Below the pieces are notes generated by a model. The model saw only the letters and a list, made by a program, of their open reading frames with translations. It did not search any database and was not told where the DNA came from. The position numbers and the translations under genes were made by a program. From the NCBI GenBank assembly GCA_030743445.1, contig JASLSL010000277.1, positions 1-32,314 of the forward strand: DNA of 32,314 nt. Direction: 5' to 3'. This DNA is from Alphaproteobacteria bacterium. Its GTDB lineage: Bacteria > Pseudomonadota > Alphaproteobacteria > UBA8366. This document shows, piece by piece, positions 16,812-24,432 of this stretch (position 1 is its first letter; each line of letters begins with the position of its first letter).

Positions 16812-17843
16812 ATGCCGGTCCCGGCATACATCGAGCGATTGCCCAAGGCCGAGCTTCACCTCCACATCGAGGGCACGCTGGAGCCCGCAATGATGCTGGC
16901 GTTCGCCGTCCGCAACGGCGTGGATGTGCCCTATCGCACGGAAGCCGAGATCGCCGCCACCTATCGCTTTCGCAACCTTCAGGAATTCCTCGACCTCTAT
17001 TATCAGGGCAGTCGGGTGCTGATCGCCGAACGCGACTTCTATGAGCTTACCCATGCATACCTGTCCAAGGCGCGCCAACAGAATGTCCTGCATGCGGAGA
17101 TTTCCTTCGATCCGCAGTCCCACACCGGACGCGGCGTGCCGTTCGCCACGGTGATCGACGGCATCCACCAAGCGCTCCAGGACGCAAAAAGCGAGTTTGG
17201 GATCGGTACCAAGCTGATCATGTGCTTTCTCCGGCACCTCGACGCCGAGGATGCCATGACGACACTGGAAATGGCTTTGCCTTATCGCGACCGGATCGCC
17301 GCCGTCGGCTTGGATTCCTCCGAGTTTGGAAACCCGCCGGCGAAATTCGCCAAGGTCTTCGCCCGCGCCCGCGCCGAGGGATTCCTCGCGGTCGCCCACG
17401 CCGGCGAGGACGGGCCGGCCGACTACGTGCGCCAGGCCCTCGACGAGCTTCGCGTCGCCCGTATCGATCACGGCAACCGTTCGCTTGACGACAAGGCCCT
17501 GGTCCAACGCCTGGCGCGAACGCGCACGCCGCTGACCCTTTGTCCCCTGTCGAATCTGAGGCTCGGCGTGGTCCCCGACATCGGGCGCCACCCGCTGCGC
17601 GAGATGATGGCGCGCGGCCTCATGGTCACCGTCAACTCCGACGACCCGGCCTATTTCGGCGGTTACGTCAACGAGAACTACCGGGTGGTGGAGGAGGCGC
17701 TGGGCCTGAGTGAGCCAGAGCTTTACCAACTGGCCCGAAACTCGTTCGAGGCGTCGTTTCTGTCGGCACCCGAGAAACAGGCCCTGATCGCCGAGTTGGA
17801 CAACTGCGCCGGGCGTAAGTTCGCTGTTGCCCGAGCGCCGTAA
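16812..17843 (+). CDS. Adenine deaminase (adenosine-deaminase superfamily)
   Basis: 343-residue zinc amidohydrolase. Metal ligands are His16 and His18 (ELHLHIEGTLEP), His196 (HAGED, with Glu199 as the proton shuttle) and Asp277; His220 (IDHG) completes the active site. The motif NSDDPAYFGGY at 275-285 and LDSSEFGNPP at 167-176 match the adenine deaminase branch (Pseudomonas PA0148 / yeast Aah1 type), not true adenosine deaminases, so the predicted reaction is adenine + H2O to hypoxanthine + NH3. Annotation pipelines often label it adenosine deaminase. The ATG at 16812 has AGGAAA nine bases upstream. The neighbour hpt uses the product hypoxanthine. Confidence 0.92.
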   Translation: MPVPAYIERLPKAELHLHIEGTLEPAMMLAFAVRNGVDVPYRTEAEIAATYRFRNLQEFLDLYYQGSRVLIAERDFYELTHAYLSKARQQNVLHAEISFDPQSHTGRGVPFATVIDGIHQALQDAKSEFGIGTKLIMCFLRHLDAEDAMTTLEMALPYRDRIAAVGLDSSEFGNPPAKFAKVFARARAEGFLAVAHAGEDGPADYVRQALDELRVARIDHGNRSLDDKALVQRLARTRTPLTLCPLSNLRLGVVPDIGRHPLREMMARGLMVTVNSDDPAYFGGYVNENYRVVEEALGLSEPELYQLARNSFEASFLSAPEKQALIAELDNCAGRKFAVARAP

Positions 17844-17852
17844 CGTATTAAT

Positions 17853-17884
17853 CTTATCGTTAACCAATAATCCGAAACGATAAG
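17853..17884. promoter_or_regulatory. AT-rich inverted repeat upstream of the peroxiredoxin gene
   Basis: A perfect 9-bp inverted repeat, CTTATCGTT at 17853-17861 and AACGATAAG at 17876-17884, with a 14-bp AT-rich centre, lies 86 bp before the peroxiredoxin ATG and 10 bp after the adenine deaminase stop. It stands out from the GC-rich surroundings. It could be an operator within the peroxiredoxin promoter; it has no T-tract, so an intrinsic terminator is less likely. I cannot assign it to a regulator. Confidence 0.4.
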
Positions 17885-17969
17885 GTTGACGGCGGCCGGG
17901 GGCCTGCGGGCGGCCGTCTCGGGTTCGAACCCGATGAATCCAGACCAGGGACAAGCACAGGAGGACATT

Positions 17970-18629
17970 ATGGCACTCAGAATCAACAGCGAGGCTCCCG
18001 ACTTCTCGGCCGAGACCACCGAGGGGAACATCGACTTCCACGAATGGATCGGCGACGGCTGGGCGATCCTGTTTTCGCACCCCAAGGACTTCACCCCGGT
18101 CTGCACCACCGAGCTCGGCTACATGGCCGGGCTCAAGCCGGAGTTCGAGAAACGCAACTGCAAGATTCTCGGCCTCAGCGTCGACGGCGTCAGCGATCAC
18201 GAGAAGTGGTCCAAGGACATCGAGGAATCCCAGGGTCACGCGGTGAACTATCCGCTGGTCGGCGATCCCGAGCTGAAGGTGGTGAAGCTCTACGACATGC
18301 TGCCGGCCGATGCGGGCGATACCTCCGAGGGCCGGACCCCGGTCGACAACGCGACCGTGCGCTCGGTCTTCGTCATCGGGCCCGACAAGAAGGTCAAGGC
18401 GATGCTGACCTATCCGATGAGCACCGGGCGGAATTTCGACGAGGTTCTGCGGCTCTTGGATTCCTGCCAACTGACGGCCAATCACCAGGTCGCCACACCG
18501 GTCAACTGGAAGGACGGCGACGACGTCATCATCGTGCCCGCGGTGTCGGACGACGAGGCCAAGGAAAAGTATCCCGACGGCTGGCAGTCGCCGATGCCCT
18601 ACATCCGGATCGTCCCGCAGCCGAAGTAA
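17970..18629 (+). CDS. 1-Cys peroxiredoxin (Prx6-type)
   Basis: 219-residue cytoplasmic thiol peroxidase reducing H2O2 and organic hydroperoxides. The peroxidatic Cys45 lies in HPKDFTPVCTTELG, and the protein has the long C-terminal domain of the Prx6/1-Cys class (RTPVDNATVRSVFVIGP, then LTYPMSTGRNFDEVLR and the NWKDGDDVIIVPAVSD region). Cys136 region lacks a clear resolving cysteine of the 2-Cys class. The ATG at 17970 follows a perfect AGGAGG by five bases. An inverted repeat at 17853-17884 lies in its upstream region, so redox or other transcriptional control is possible. The next gene is 258 bp away, beyond a palindromic element. Confidence 0.94.
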   Translation: MALRINSEAPDFSAETTEGNIDFHEWIGDGWAILFSHPKDFTPVCTTELGYMAGLKPEFEKRNCKILGLSVDGVSDHEKWSKDIEESQGHAVNYPLVGDPELKVVKLYDMLPADAGDTSEGRTPVDNATVRSVFVIGPDKKVKAMLTYPMSTGRNFDEVLRLLDSCQLTANHQVATPVNWKDGDDVIIVPAVSDDEAKEKYPDGWQSPMPYIRIVPQPK

Positions 18630-18652
18630 GCGGCCCGCTTTCTAATCGATAA

Positions 18653-18816
18653 CCCCCTCACCCCGACCCTCTCCCGCCAGGGGAGAGGGGGTTGTCGTCG
18701 TGCCACCAAGCGGCGAAGCCGCTTACCCTCTCCCCAGCGCGGGAGAGGGCAGGCCGCGCAGCGGCCGGGTGAGGGTCAAGGCAAATCGGCCGCGAAGCGG
18801 TGGGAGGGTGAGGGGG
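18653..18816. repeat. MITE-like palindromic element, copy 2 (reverse orientation)
   Basis: A 164-bp element bounded by CCCCCTCACCC (18653-18663) and GGGTGAGGGGG (18806-18816). Its reverse complement follows copy 1 closely: the AAGCGGC/GCCGCTT hairpin and the CTCTCCCCTGGCGGGAGAG-type stem occur in the same order. It has extra sequence of roughly 30-40 bp near its right end (around 18752-18792), which contains a GGCCGCGCAGCGGCC hairpin. It fills most of the gap between the peroxiredoxin and acyl-CoA-dehydrogenase-like genes. Confidence 0.85.
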
Positions 18817-18887
18817 CGTCGCTTGTCTTTGACGCGACCGCCTTTCATACTTCGCCAAAATCAACACCGTAGCCGAGGAGTGCGGCC

Positions 18888-20120
18888 ATGGACTTCCAAC
18901 TGACCGAGGCACAGCAGGATTTGCAGGCCCGCGCCCGCGAGCTGGCGCGCGGCAGCTTCGCGGCCCGCGCCGCCGAGATCGACATCAGCGAGGAATATCC
19001 CTGGAACACCGTCGAGGAGATGAAGAACGCCGGCTTCATGGGCATGACGATTCCCAAGGAATACGGCGGCCAGGGACTGACCTTCTTCGACGCGGTGCTG
19101 GTCGTCGAGCAGATGGCGCAGGTCTGCGGCGTGACCGGGCGGATCGCGGTCGAGAGCAACATGGGCGCGATCTCAACGGTGATGAAATACGGCAGCCAGG
19201 AGCAGAAGAAGCTCTCGGCATCGCTGGTGCTCGACGGCGACAAGCCGGCGATCTGCATCACCGAACCCGAGGCCGGTAGTGCGGCGACCGAGATGACCAC
19301 GCGCGCCGATAAAAAGGGCGATATCTACGTCATCAACGGCAAGAAGCACTGGATCACCGGCGCCGGGGTCTCGCGCCTCCATCTCGTCTTCGCCCGTGTG
19401 TTCGACGAGGCAGGCGAGGAGCAGGGCATCGGCGGCTTCCTCGCGGTCAGGGACGAGACCCCGGGGCTCTCGATCGGCAACCGCGAGCCGACCATGGGGC
19501 TGCGCGGCATTCCCGAGGCCGAGGTCGTCATGCAGGACATGGAGGTCGACGCATCGATGATGGTGCAGCCGCCGCGCGGCCTAAGGAAGGGCTTCGCCGA
19601 CCTGATGGACGCCTACAACTCGCAACGCGTCGGGGCCGGCACCATGGCGCTCGGTATCGCCCAAGGCGCCTTTGAGCACGCCCTCGCCTACTCCAAGCAG
19701 CGCGAGCAGTTCGGCCGGCCGATCTACGAGTTCCAAGGCCTGCAATGGATGCTCGCCGACATGTCGATCCAGATCGACGCGGCGCAGCTGATGCTCTACC
19801 GCGCCGCGGCCAACGCCGGCGACGGCTTCCCGGACGCGACCGAGGCGGCGAAGGCCAAGATCATCGCGTCCGAAATGGCGATCAAGGTGACCAACGACGC
19901 GTTGCAGATGTTCGGCGCCGCCGGCTATTCCAGGCGCAATCCCTTGGAGCGCATGGTGCGCGACGGCCGCATGTTCACCATCGGCGGCGGCACGGCGCAG
20001 ATCCTGCGCACGGTGGTGGCCTCGCGCATCCTCGAGCGCCGGCTGCCGCAGACCCGCGACGGATTCACCAAGTTGGCCGAGCGCGAGAAGGCGGCGAAGG
20101 GCAAGCAGGCGGCGGAGTAG
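18888..20120 (+). CDS. Acyl-CoA dehydrogenase-fold protein, 3-sulfinopropanoyl-CoA desulfinase-like
   Basis: 410-residue FAD-dependent acyl-CoA dehydrogenase-fold protein with the N-terminal helical, middle beta (ITEPEAGSAATEMTT, WITGAG) and C-terminal helical domains. The catalytic Glu that normally stands in the YEGT(A/T)(Q/E)IQR motif is Gly: the stretch reads TIGGGTAQILR (364-374). The alternative Glu of isovaleryl/long-chain enzymes on helix G is also absent (AYNSQR, Gln246). Arg85 in GRIAVESN matches the position of the Arg that binds the sulfinate in the Advenella 3-sulfinopropionyl-CoA desulfinase, and the surrounding sequence resembles that enzyme closely in my memory. Desulfination of 3-sulfinopropanoyl-CoA to propanoyl-CoA and sulfite is thus more likely than ordinary dehydrogenation. 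The ATG at 18888 has GAGGAG upstream. A P450 gene follows 31 bp on. Confidence 0.85.
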   Translation: MDFQLTEAQQDLQARARELARGSFAARAAEIDISEEYPWNTVEEMKNAGFMGMTIPKEYGGQGLTFFDAVLVVEQMAQVCGVTGRIAVESNMGAISTVMKYGSQEQKKLSASLVLDGDKPAICITEPEAGSAATEMTTRADKKGDIYVINGKKHWITGAGVSRLHLVFARVFDEAGEEQGIGGFLAVRDETPGLSIGNREPTMGLRGIPEAEVVMQDMEVDASMMVQPPRGLRKGFADLMDAYNSQRVGAGTMALGIAQGAFEHALAYSKQREQFGRPIYEFQGLQWMLADMSIQIDAAQLMLYRAAANAGDGFPDATEAAKAKIIASEMAIKVTNDALQMFGAAGYSRRNPLERMVRDGRMFTIGGGTAQILRTVVASRILERRLPQTRDGFTKLAEREKAAKGKQAAE

Positions 20121-20151
20121 CCGGCCCGCCGGCCCTGTCGAAAGCCCCCCG

Positions 20152-21408
20152 ATGACGACCGAGGCGACCCCCTGGGGCGGCGACATTGACGACCCGCGGC
20201 CGGCCCCGGACCGCGCCGCCGCATTCGACCCGAACGCCCTCGAACCCGCCTTCCTCGACGACCCCTTCCCGGCCTACCACTTGTTGCGCGAGCACGACCC
20301 GGTGCACCGCTGCCCCGACGGCAGTTATTTCCTGACGCGCTACGACGACCTGATGCAGGTTTACCGCGGCGAGGAGTTCAGCTCCGACAAGACCCGTGAG
20401 TTCGGCCCGAAATACGGCGATAGCCCGCTTTATCTCCACCACACCACGAGCTTGGTGTTCAACGACCCGCCGTTGCACACGCGGGTGCGCGAACTTCTCA
20501 ATCCCGCCTTCACGCCGCGCGCCCTCAAGCAGCTCGAGCCGGACCTGGTGGCGCTGGTCGACCGGCTGCTCGACCGGGCGCAAGAGATGGGCAGCTTCGA
20601 CCTGATCGCCGACTTCGCCGCCGCGATCCCGGTCGAGGTGATCGGCAATATGTTGGGCATTCCCCACGAGGACCGCGGTCCGCTCAGGGGCTGGTCGCTC
20701 GCGATCCTCGGCGCCTTGGAGCCGGTGACCCCAGCGCAAGTGCTCGAGCGCGGCAACCGCGCGGTGACCGAGTTCTCGGGCTATCTTTCGGACCTGATCG
20801 CGGAACGGCGGCGCAATCCCGACAGGTTCGGCGACGACGTGATGGCGCGGCTGATTGAAGGCAATCCCGAGGGCGAACAGCTCTCCGACACCGAGTTGAT
20901 CCAGAACTGCATCTTCCTGCTCAACGCCGGGCACGAGACCACGACCAACCTGATCGGCAACAGCATCGCCGCCCTGCTCGACAATCCAGCGGAATGGCGG
21001 CGCCTCGATGGCGAGCCCGACCTGATCGAGAGTGCGGTGGAGGAGTTCCTGCGCTACCAGAGCTCGAACCAGCTCGGCAACCGCCGCGTGGCGGCGGACA
21101 CCACGGTCGGTGGTGTGGCGATGCCAGCGGGCGCCTACATCCATCTCTGCATCGGGGCCGCCAACCGCGACCCGAGCCAGTTCCCCGACCCGGACCGGCT
21201 CGACATCGCGCGCTCGCCGAACCGGCACCTCGCCTTTGCCACCGGCCGGCACGCCTGCGCCGGGATGATCCTGGCTAGGATGGAAGGCCGGGTCGCGATC
21301 GCCAAGCTCGTCGCGCGCTTGCCCAAGCTCCGGCGCGACGGCGAGTTCCGCCGCGGCGGCCGGGCGCGGTTCCGCGGCTTCCTCGCCTATCCGGTGCGGG
21401 CGGGATAG
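20152..21408 (+). CDS. Cytochrome P450
   Basis: 418-residue soluble bacterial class I-type P450 monooxygenase. The haem-thiolate loop FATGRHACAG (362-371) has Cys369 as axial ligand, the I-helix oxygen-binding AGHETTTN is at 259-266, and the K-helix ExxR is Glu298-Arg301; a PERF-like region is NRDPSQFPDPDRLDI. It has no N-terminal membrane anchor. No ferredoxin or ferredoxin reductase gene is adjacent, so electron partners lie elsewhere. The gene starts 31 bp after the acyl-CoA-dehydrogenase-like gene and probably shares its transcript. The substrate cannot be predicted. A palindromic repeat follows four bp after its stop. Confidence 0.95.
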   Translation: MTTEATPWGGDIDDPRPAPDRAAAFDPNALEPAFLDDPFPAYHLLREHDPVHRCPDGSYFLTRYDDLMQVYRGEEFSSDKTREFGPKYGDSPLYLHHTTSLVFNDPPLHTRVRELLNPAFTPRALKQLEPDLVALVDRLLDRAQEMGSFDLIADFAAAIPVEVIGNMLGIPHEDRGPLRGWSLAILGALEPVTPAQVLERGNRAVTEFSGYLSDLIAERRRNPDRFGDDVMARLIEGNPEGEQLSDTELIQNCIFLLNAGHETTTNLIGNSIAALLDNPAEWRRLDGEPDLIESAVEEFLRYQSSNQLGNRRVAADTTVGGVAMPAGAYIHLCIGAANRDPSQFPDPDRLDIARSPNRHLAFATGRHACAGMILARMEGRVAIAKLVARLPKLRRDGEFRRGGRARFRGFLAYPVRAG

Positions 21409-21411
21409 CGA

Positions 21412-21553
21412 CCCCCTCACCCTCCCAGCCACTCTTCGAGTGGCCGGGCCCCTCCCTCTCCCACGAGGGGAGAGGGTGTATACTGCCGAGCTCGCACGAA
21501 AAACCCTCTCCCCTGGCGGGAGAGGGTGGCCGCGTAGCGGCCGGGTGAGGGGG
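21412..21553. repeat. MITE-like palindromic element, copy 3
   Basis: A 142-bp element with the same terminal inverted repeats, CCCCCTCACCC at 21412-21422 and GGGTGAGGGGG at 21543-21553, in the same orientation as copy 1. Internal stems include CCCTCTCCC/GGGAGAGGG around 21504-21526 and GGCCGC/GCGGCC around 21528-21543. It sits between the convergent 3' ends of the P450 gene and the NTF2-like gene, where it may act as a bidirectional transcript end. Confidence 0.85.
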
Positions 21554-21565
21554 ACGGTTACGCGA

Positions 21566-21961
21566 TTACGGCGCGAAGCTGGAGCGCGCCTGGATGCCCC
21601 AGCGGCCGTCCACATTGGTCACGATATAGAGCGAGCGGTAGGTCGCGATCAGGGACCCATTTTCCCGGTAGCGCGAAAACACCACGTCGAGATGGACCTT
21701 GTCGGGCCCGGCATAGATCACCTCGCGCTTGTCCCACTCGCTGTGGTGCCAGCCGTCGGCCTTGGTGCGTCGGTCGAAATACTCGAATTTGTAGTCGCCG
21801 CGCTGCTCGAAAGTCATGACCTCGTTGTTGCCGGTGATCCGGATGTGGGGGAAGTTGTACGCGGCGTTGATCCCGGCCTCGTCGCGCGCGTTGAGCGCCG
21901 CCATGAAGTCGTCGAGCGCGCCGAGCGCGGCGGCGACACTCTCCGGGTAATCCGCCGGCAA
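21566..21961 (-). CDS. NTF2-like (SnoaL/DUF4440-type) protein
   Basis: 131-residue protein with the alpha/beta-cone pattern of nuclear-transport-factor-2-like proteins: an N-terminal helix pair with FMAALNARDEAGINAAYNFPHIRI, a curved sheet, and a final GRWGIQARSS strand. I see no catalytic signature, so it may be a small-molecule binding protein or enzyme. The only start that avoids a long overlap with the upstream gene is the TTG at 21961, preceded by GGAG at eight bases and lying 4 bp after the previous stop. An ATG within the first helix would remove too much. It is the last gene of the fabI-aroC unit. Confidence 0.7.
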   Translation of the reverse strand: MPADYPESVAAALGALDDFMAALNARDEAGINAAYNFPHIRITGNNEVMTFEQRGDYKFEYFDRRTKADGWHHSEWDKREVIYAGPDKVHLDVVFSRYRENGSLIATYRSLYIVTNVDGRWGIQARSSFAP

Positions 21962-21965
21962 ACGA

Positions 21966-22319
21966 CTACTCCGCCGCGGCGAGCGCCGCCGCCTCGCCCA
22001 TGAAGATGTCGAGGCAGAGATTCTGGTCGACCAGCCGCAAGGTCTTCTGCGATTCCAGCGGCAGCGGAATCTTGGTCGAGATACAGAGTTCGATGATCGC
22101 CGAAAGCGCCCCTCCCTCGGCGATGCGCACGTTCTCTTCCTTGTTCTTGCCATAGTCGAAGAACGACAGCTCGTAGAAGTGGTCGTCCTTGTCCTGCACC
22201 GGCTTGATCAGGGTGATGTCGCCGCCCGGCACCTTGCTCACCGGCCTCGCGGAACTGTCGGCGATCGCTTGCTTGACCTCGTCGTTGTGGAAGGTCAGGC
22301 GTCGGAATTCGTTCGGCAT
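21966..22319 (-). CDS. Conserved hypothetical protein downstream of aroC
   Basis: 117-residue soluble protein that I do not recognise. It starts MPNEFRRLTFHNDEVKQAI and is mixed alpha/beta, with a middle strand-rich half (GGDITLIKPVQ, HFYELSFFDYGKNKEENVRI) and a helical C-terminus ending in an Ala-rich stretch. It has no signal peptide or membrane segment. The ATG at 22319 has GGGGAGG five bases upstream, a strong site. It begins 26 bp after aroC and is followed 4 bp later by the NTF2-like gene, so it belongs to the fabI-aroC transcript. Confidence 0.78.
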   Translation of the reverse strand: MPNEFRRLTFHNDEVKQAIADSSARPVSKVPGGDITLIKPVQDKDDHFYELSFFDYGKNKEENVRIAEGGALSAIIELCISTKIPLPLESQKTLRLVDQNLCLDIFMGEAAALAAAE

Positions 22320-22345
22320 GTCGGCCTCCCCTCTCGTTGCTAAAT

Positions 22346-23419
22346 CTACCCGCACTGGCCGCGGTGGCGCAGCAGGTGGTCGGCCAAGACGCAAGCCAGC
22401 ATCGCCTCGCCGACCGGCACCGCGCGGATGCCGACGCACGGGTCGTGCCGCCCCTTGGTCTGGATTTCGGTGTTCTCGCCCTGGACGTTCACCGTCTTGC
22501 GTGGCGTCAGGATCGAGCTCGTCGGCTTGACCGCGAAGCGCGCGACCACGTCTTGGCCCGTCGAGATGCCGCCGAGGATACCGCCCGCGTTGTTGGAGAG
22601 GAACTCGACCTCGCCCGCGTTGGTCATCCGCATCTCGTCGGCGTTGTCCTCGCCCGAGAGCGTCGCGGCGTGGAACCCGGCGCCGATCTCGACCCCCTTG
22701 ACCGCGTTGATCCCCATCATGGCGGAGGCGATGTCGGCGTCGAGTTTGCCATAGACCGGGGCGCCGAGCCCCGCCGGCACACCCGAGGCCACGACCTCGA
22801 TCACGGCCCCCAGCGACGAGCCCGCCTTGCGCGCCGTCTCGACCGCATCCTCCCAGATCCCGGCCGCCTTGGCGTCGGGCGAGAAGAAGTCGTTCCGGTC
22901 GACCTCGTCCCAATCCCACGCGGCGCGGTCGATGCCGTGCTCGCCGACCTGGACCAGGGCGCCACGGACGACCACATGGTCGCCGAGCACCTTGCGGGCG
23001 ATGGCGCCGGCGGCGACCCGCATCGCCGTCTCGCGCGCCGACGAGCGCCCGCCGCCGCGATGATCGCGGATGCCGTATTTCTTCCAATAGGTGTAGTCGG
23101 CGTGGCCCGGGCGGAACTTGTCCCGGATGTCGTCGTAGTCCTTGTTGCGCTGGTCGACGTTCTCGATCATCAGGCCGATCGGCGTGCCGGTCGTCACCCC
23201 GTCGAGCACGCCGGATAGGATTTTCACCGCGTCCGGCTCCTTGCGCTGCGAGGTGTGCTTGCTCTGCCCCGGGCGGCGCTTGTCGAGATAGGCTTGGATG
23301 TCGGCCTCGGCCAAGGGAATGCTCGGCGGCGTGCCGTCGACGACGCAGCCGATCGCCGGCCCGTGGCTTTCACCCCAGGTCGTGAAGCGAAACAGATGTC
23401 CGAAGGTGTTCGAGGACAT
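22346..23419 (-). CDS. aroC: Chorismate synthase
   Basis: 357-residue FMN-dependent enzyme for the last step of the shikimate pathway (EPSP to chorismate). Signatures are the N-terminal FGHLFRFTTWGESHGPAIG with His19, FRPGHADYTY with His106, GRSSARETA, and the C-terminal RHDPCVGIRAVPVGEAM. Length is normal for the family. The ATG at 23419 lies 3 bp after the fabI stop; fabI-aroC pairs are common in alphaproteobacteria. A small hypothetical gene follows. Confidence 0.97.
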   Translation of the reverse strand: MSSNTFGHLFRFTTWGESHGPAIGCVVDGTPPSIPLAEADIQAYLDKRRPGQSKHTSQRKEPDAVKILSGVLDGVTTGTPIGLMIENVDQRNKDYDDIRDKFRPGHADYTYWKKYGIRDHRGGGRSSARETAMRVAAGAIARKVLGDHVVVRGALVQVGEHGIDRAAWDWDEVDRNDFFSPDAKAAGIWEDAVETARKAGSSLGAVIEVVASGVPAGLGAPVYGKLDADIASAMMGINAVKGVEIGAGFHAATLSGEDNADEMRMTNAGEVEFLSNNAGGILGGISTGQDVVARFAVKPTSSILTPRKTVNVQGENTEIQTKGRHDPCVGIRAVPVGEAMLACVLADHLLRHRGQCG

Positions 23420-23422
23420 GGC

Positions 23423-24259
23423 TCAAGACTTCTTGATTGCCGACAGCAGCTCGCCGACCTCCTCGGCCGCGTCGACCGCCACCATGCCGACCGTGTGGTA
23501 ACCGCAATCGACGTGGTGGACCTCGCCGGTCACGCCCGAGCCGAGGTCCGAGAGCAGGTAGAGCCCGGCCTTGCCGATCTCGTCGAGCGCGACGTTGCGG
23601 CGTAGCGGCGAGTTCAGCTCGTTCCACTTGAGGATGTAGCGGAAGTCGCCGATGCCGGCGGCGGCGAGCGTCTTGATCGGCCCGGCCGAGATCGCGTTGA
23701 CCCGGATTCCCTCGGCGCCGAGGTCGACCGCGAGGTAGCGCACGCTCGCCTCGAGCGCCGCCTTGGCGACGCCCATCACGTTGTAGTGCGGCATCACCCG
23801 CTCGGCGCCGTAGTAGGTCATCGTCAGCATGCCGCCGCCGTCGGTCATCATCCGGGCGGCGCGCTGGCAGACCGCAGTGAACGAGTAGCACGAGACGTCC
23901 ATCGTCAGCTGGAAGTTGTCGCGCGTCGTCACGACGTACTTGCCGGTCAGCTGGTCCTTGTCGGAGAAGGCGATGGCGTGGACCACGAAATCGATCGAGT
24001 CCCAGGCGTCGCCAAGCTGCTCGAAGGCGGCATCGAGACTGGCGTCGTCGCTGACGTCGCACTCCATCACCACGGTCGAGCCGACGGATTCGGCGAGCGG
24101 CCGGACCCGGCGCTCCAGCACTTCAGCCTGATAGGTGAAGGCGAGCTCCGCACCGTGCTCGGCGAGCGTGCGCGCGATACCCCAGCCGATCGAGCGGTCG
24201 TTCGCGACGCCCATCACCAGGCCGCGCTTGCCCTCCATCAGCGCTAGCGGGACTGCCAT
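23423..24259 (-). CDS. fabI: Enoyl-[acyl-carrier-protein] reductase (NADH)
   Basis: 278-residue SDR-type enoyl-ACP reductase, final step of each fatty acid elongation cycle and target of triclosan and isoniazid-like drugs. It has the divergent FabI nucleotide site (GVANDRSIGWGIA), and the active-site pair Tyr149 and Tyr159 with Lys166 in YYGAERVMPHYNVMGVAK. The ATG at 24259 begins MAVPLALMEGKRGLVMG and has GGGAGACAGGG upstream; an open extension to 24454 would run into the divergent gene's region and is not coding-like. aroC follows 3 bp after. It diverges from yihY across 173 bp, in which I see no clear operator. Confidence 0.96.
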   Translation of the reverse strand: MAVPLALMEGKRGLVMGVANDRSIGWGIARTLAEHGAELAFTYQAEVLERRVRPLAESVGSTVVMECDVSDDASLDAAFEQLGDAWDSIDFVVHAIAFSDKDQLTGKYVVTTRDNFQLTMDVSCYSFTAVCQRAARMMTDGGGMLTMTYYGAERVMPHYNVMGVAKAALEASVRYLAVDLGAEGIRVNAISAGPIKTLAAAGIGDFRYILKWNELNSPLRRNVALDEIGKAGLYLLSDLGSGVTGEVHHVDCGYHTVGMVAVDAAEEVGELLSAIKKS

Positions 24260-24432
24260 CCACCCTGTCTCCCTACAAAAAATCGCCCCGTCGCACGCGA
24301 AAATCGCCGTTCCGGGGCTGGGGATCATCATACGCGTTCTCTCCGGACGGTCAAACGCGGGGCGCCGCGATTTGAACCCGCGCGCGTACGGCCCTATCAT
24401 CGGCGCGGATTTTGCGGGTTCGGAACGCGAAC

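Noticed and set aside
17905..17950. tRNA-like sequence around the 16-bp palindrome TCGGGTTCGAACCCGA (17919-17934)
   Set aside because: It resembles a T-arm, but the loop would be six bases, no acceptor stem partner or A-box lies upstream, and the palindrome is fully self-complementary. No tRNA gene or clear att remnant is supported.
24352..24395. T-arm-like GGGTTCAAATC on the minus strand near 24363-24378
   Set aside because: The stem has mismatches and no matching acceptor or anticodon arm can be found on either side.
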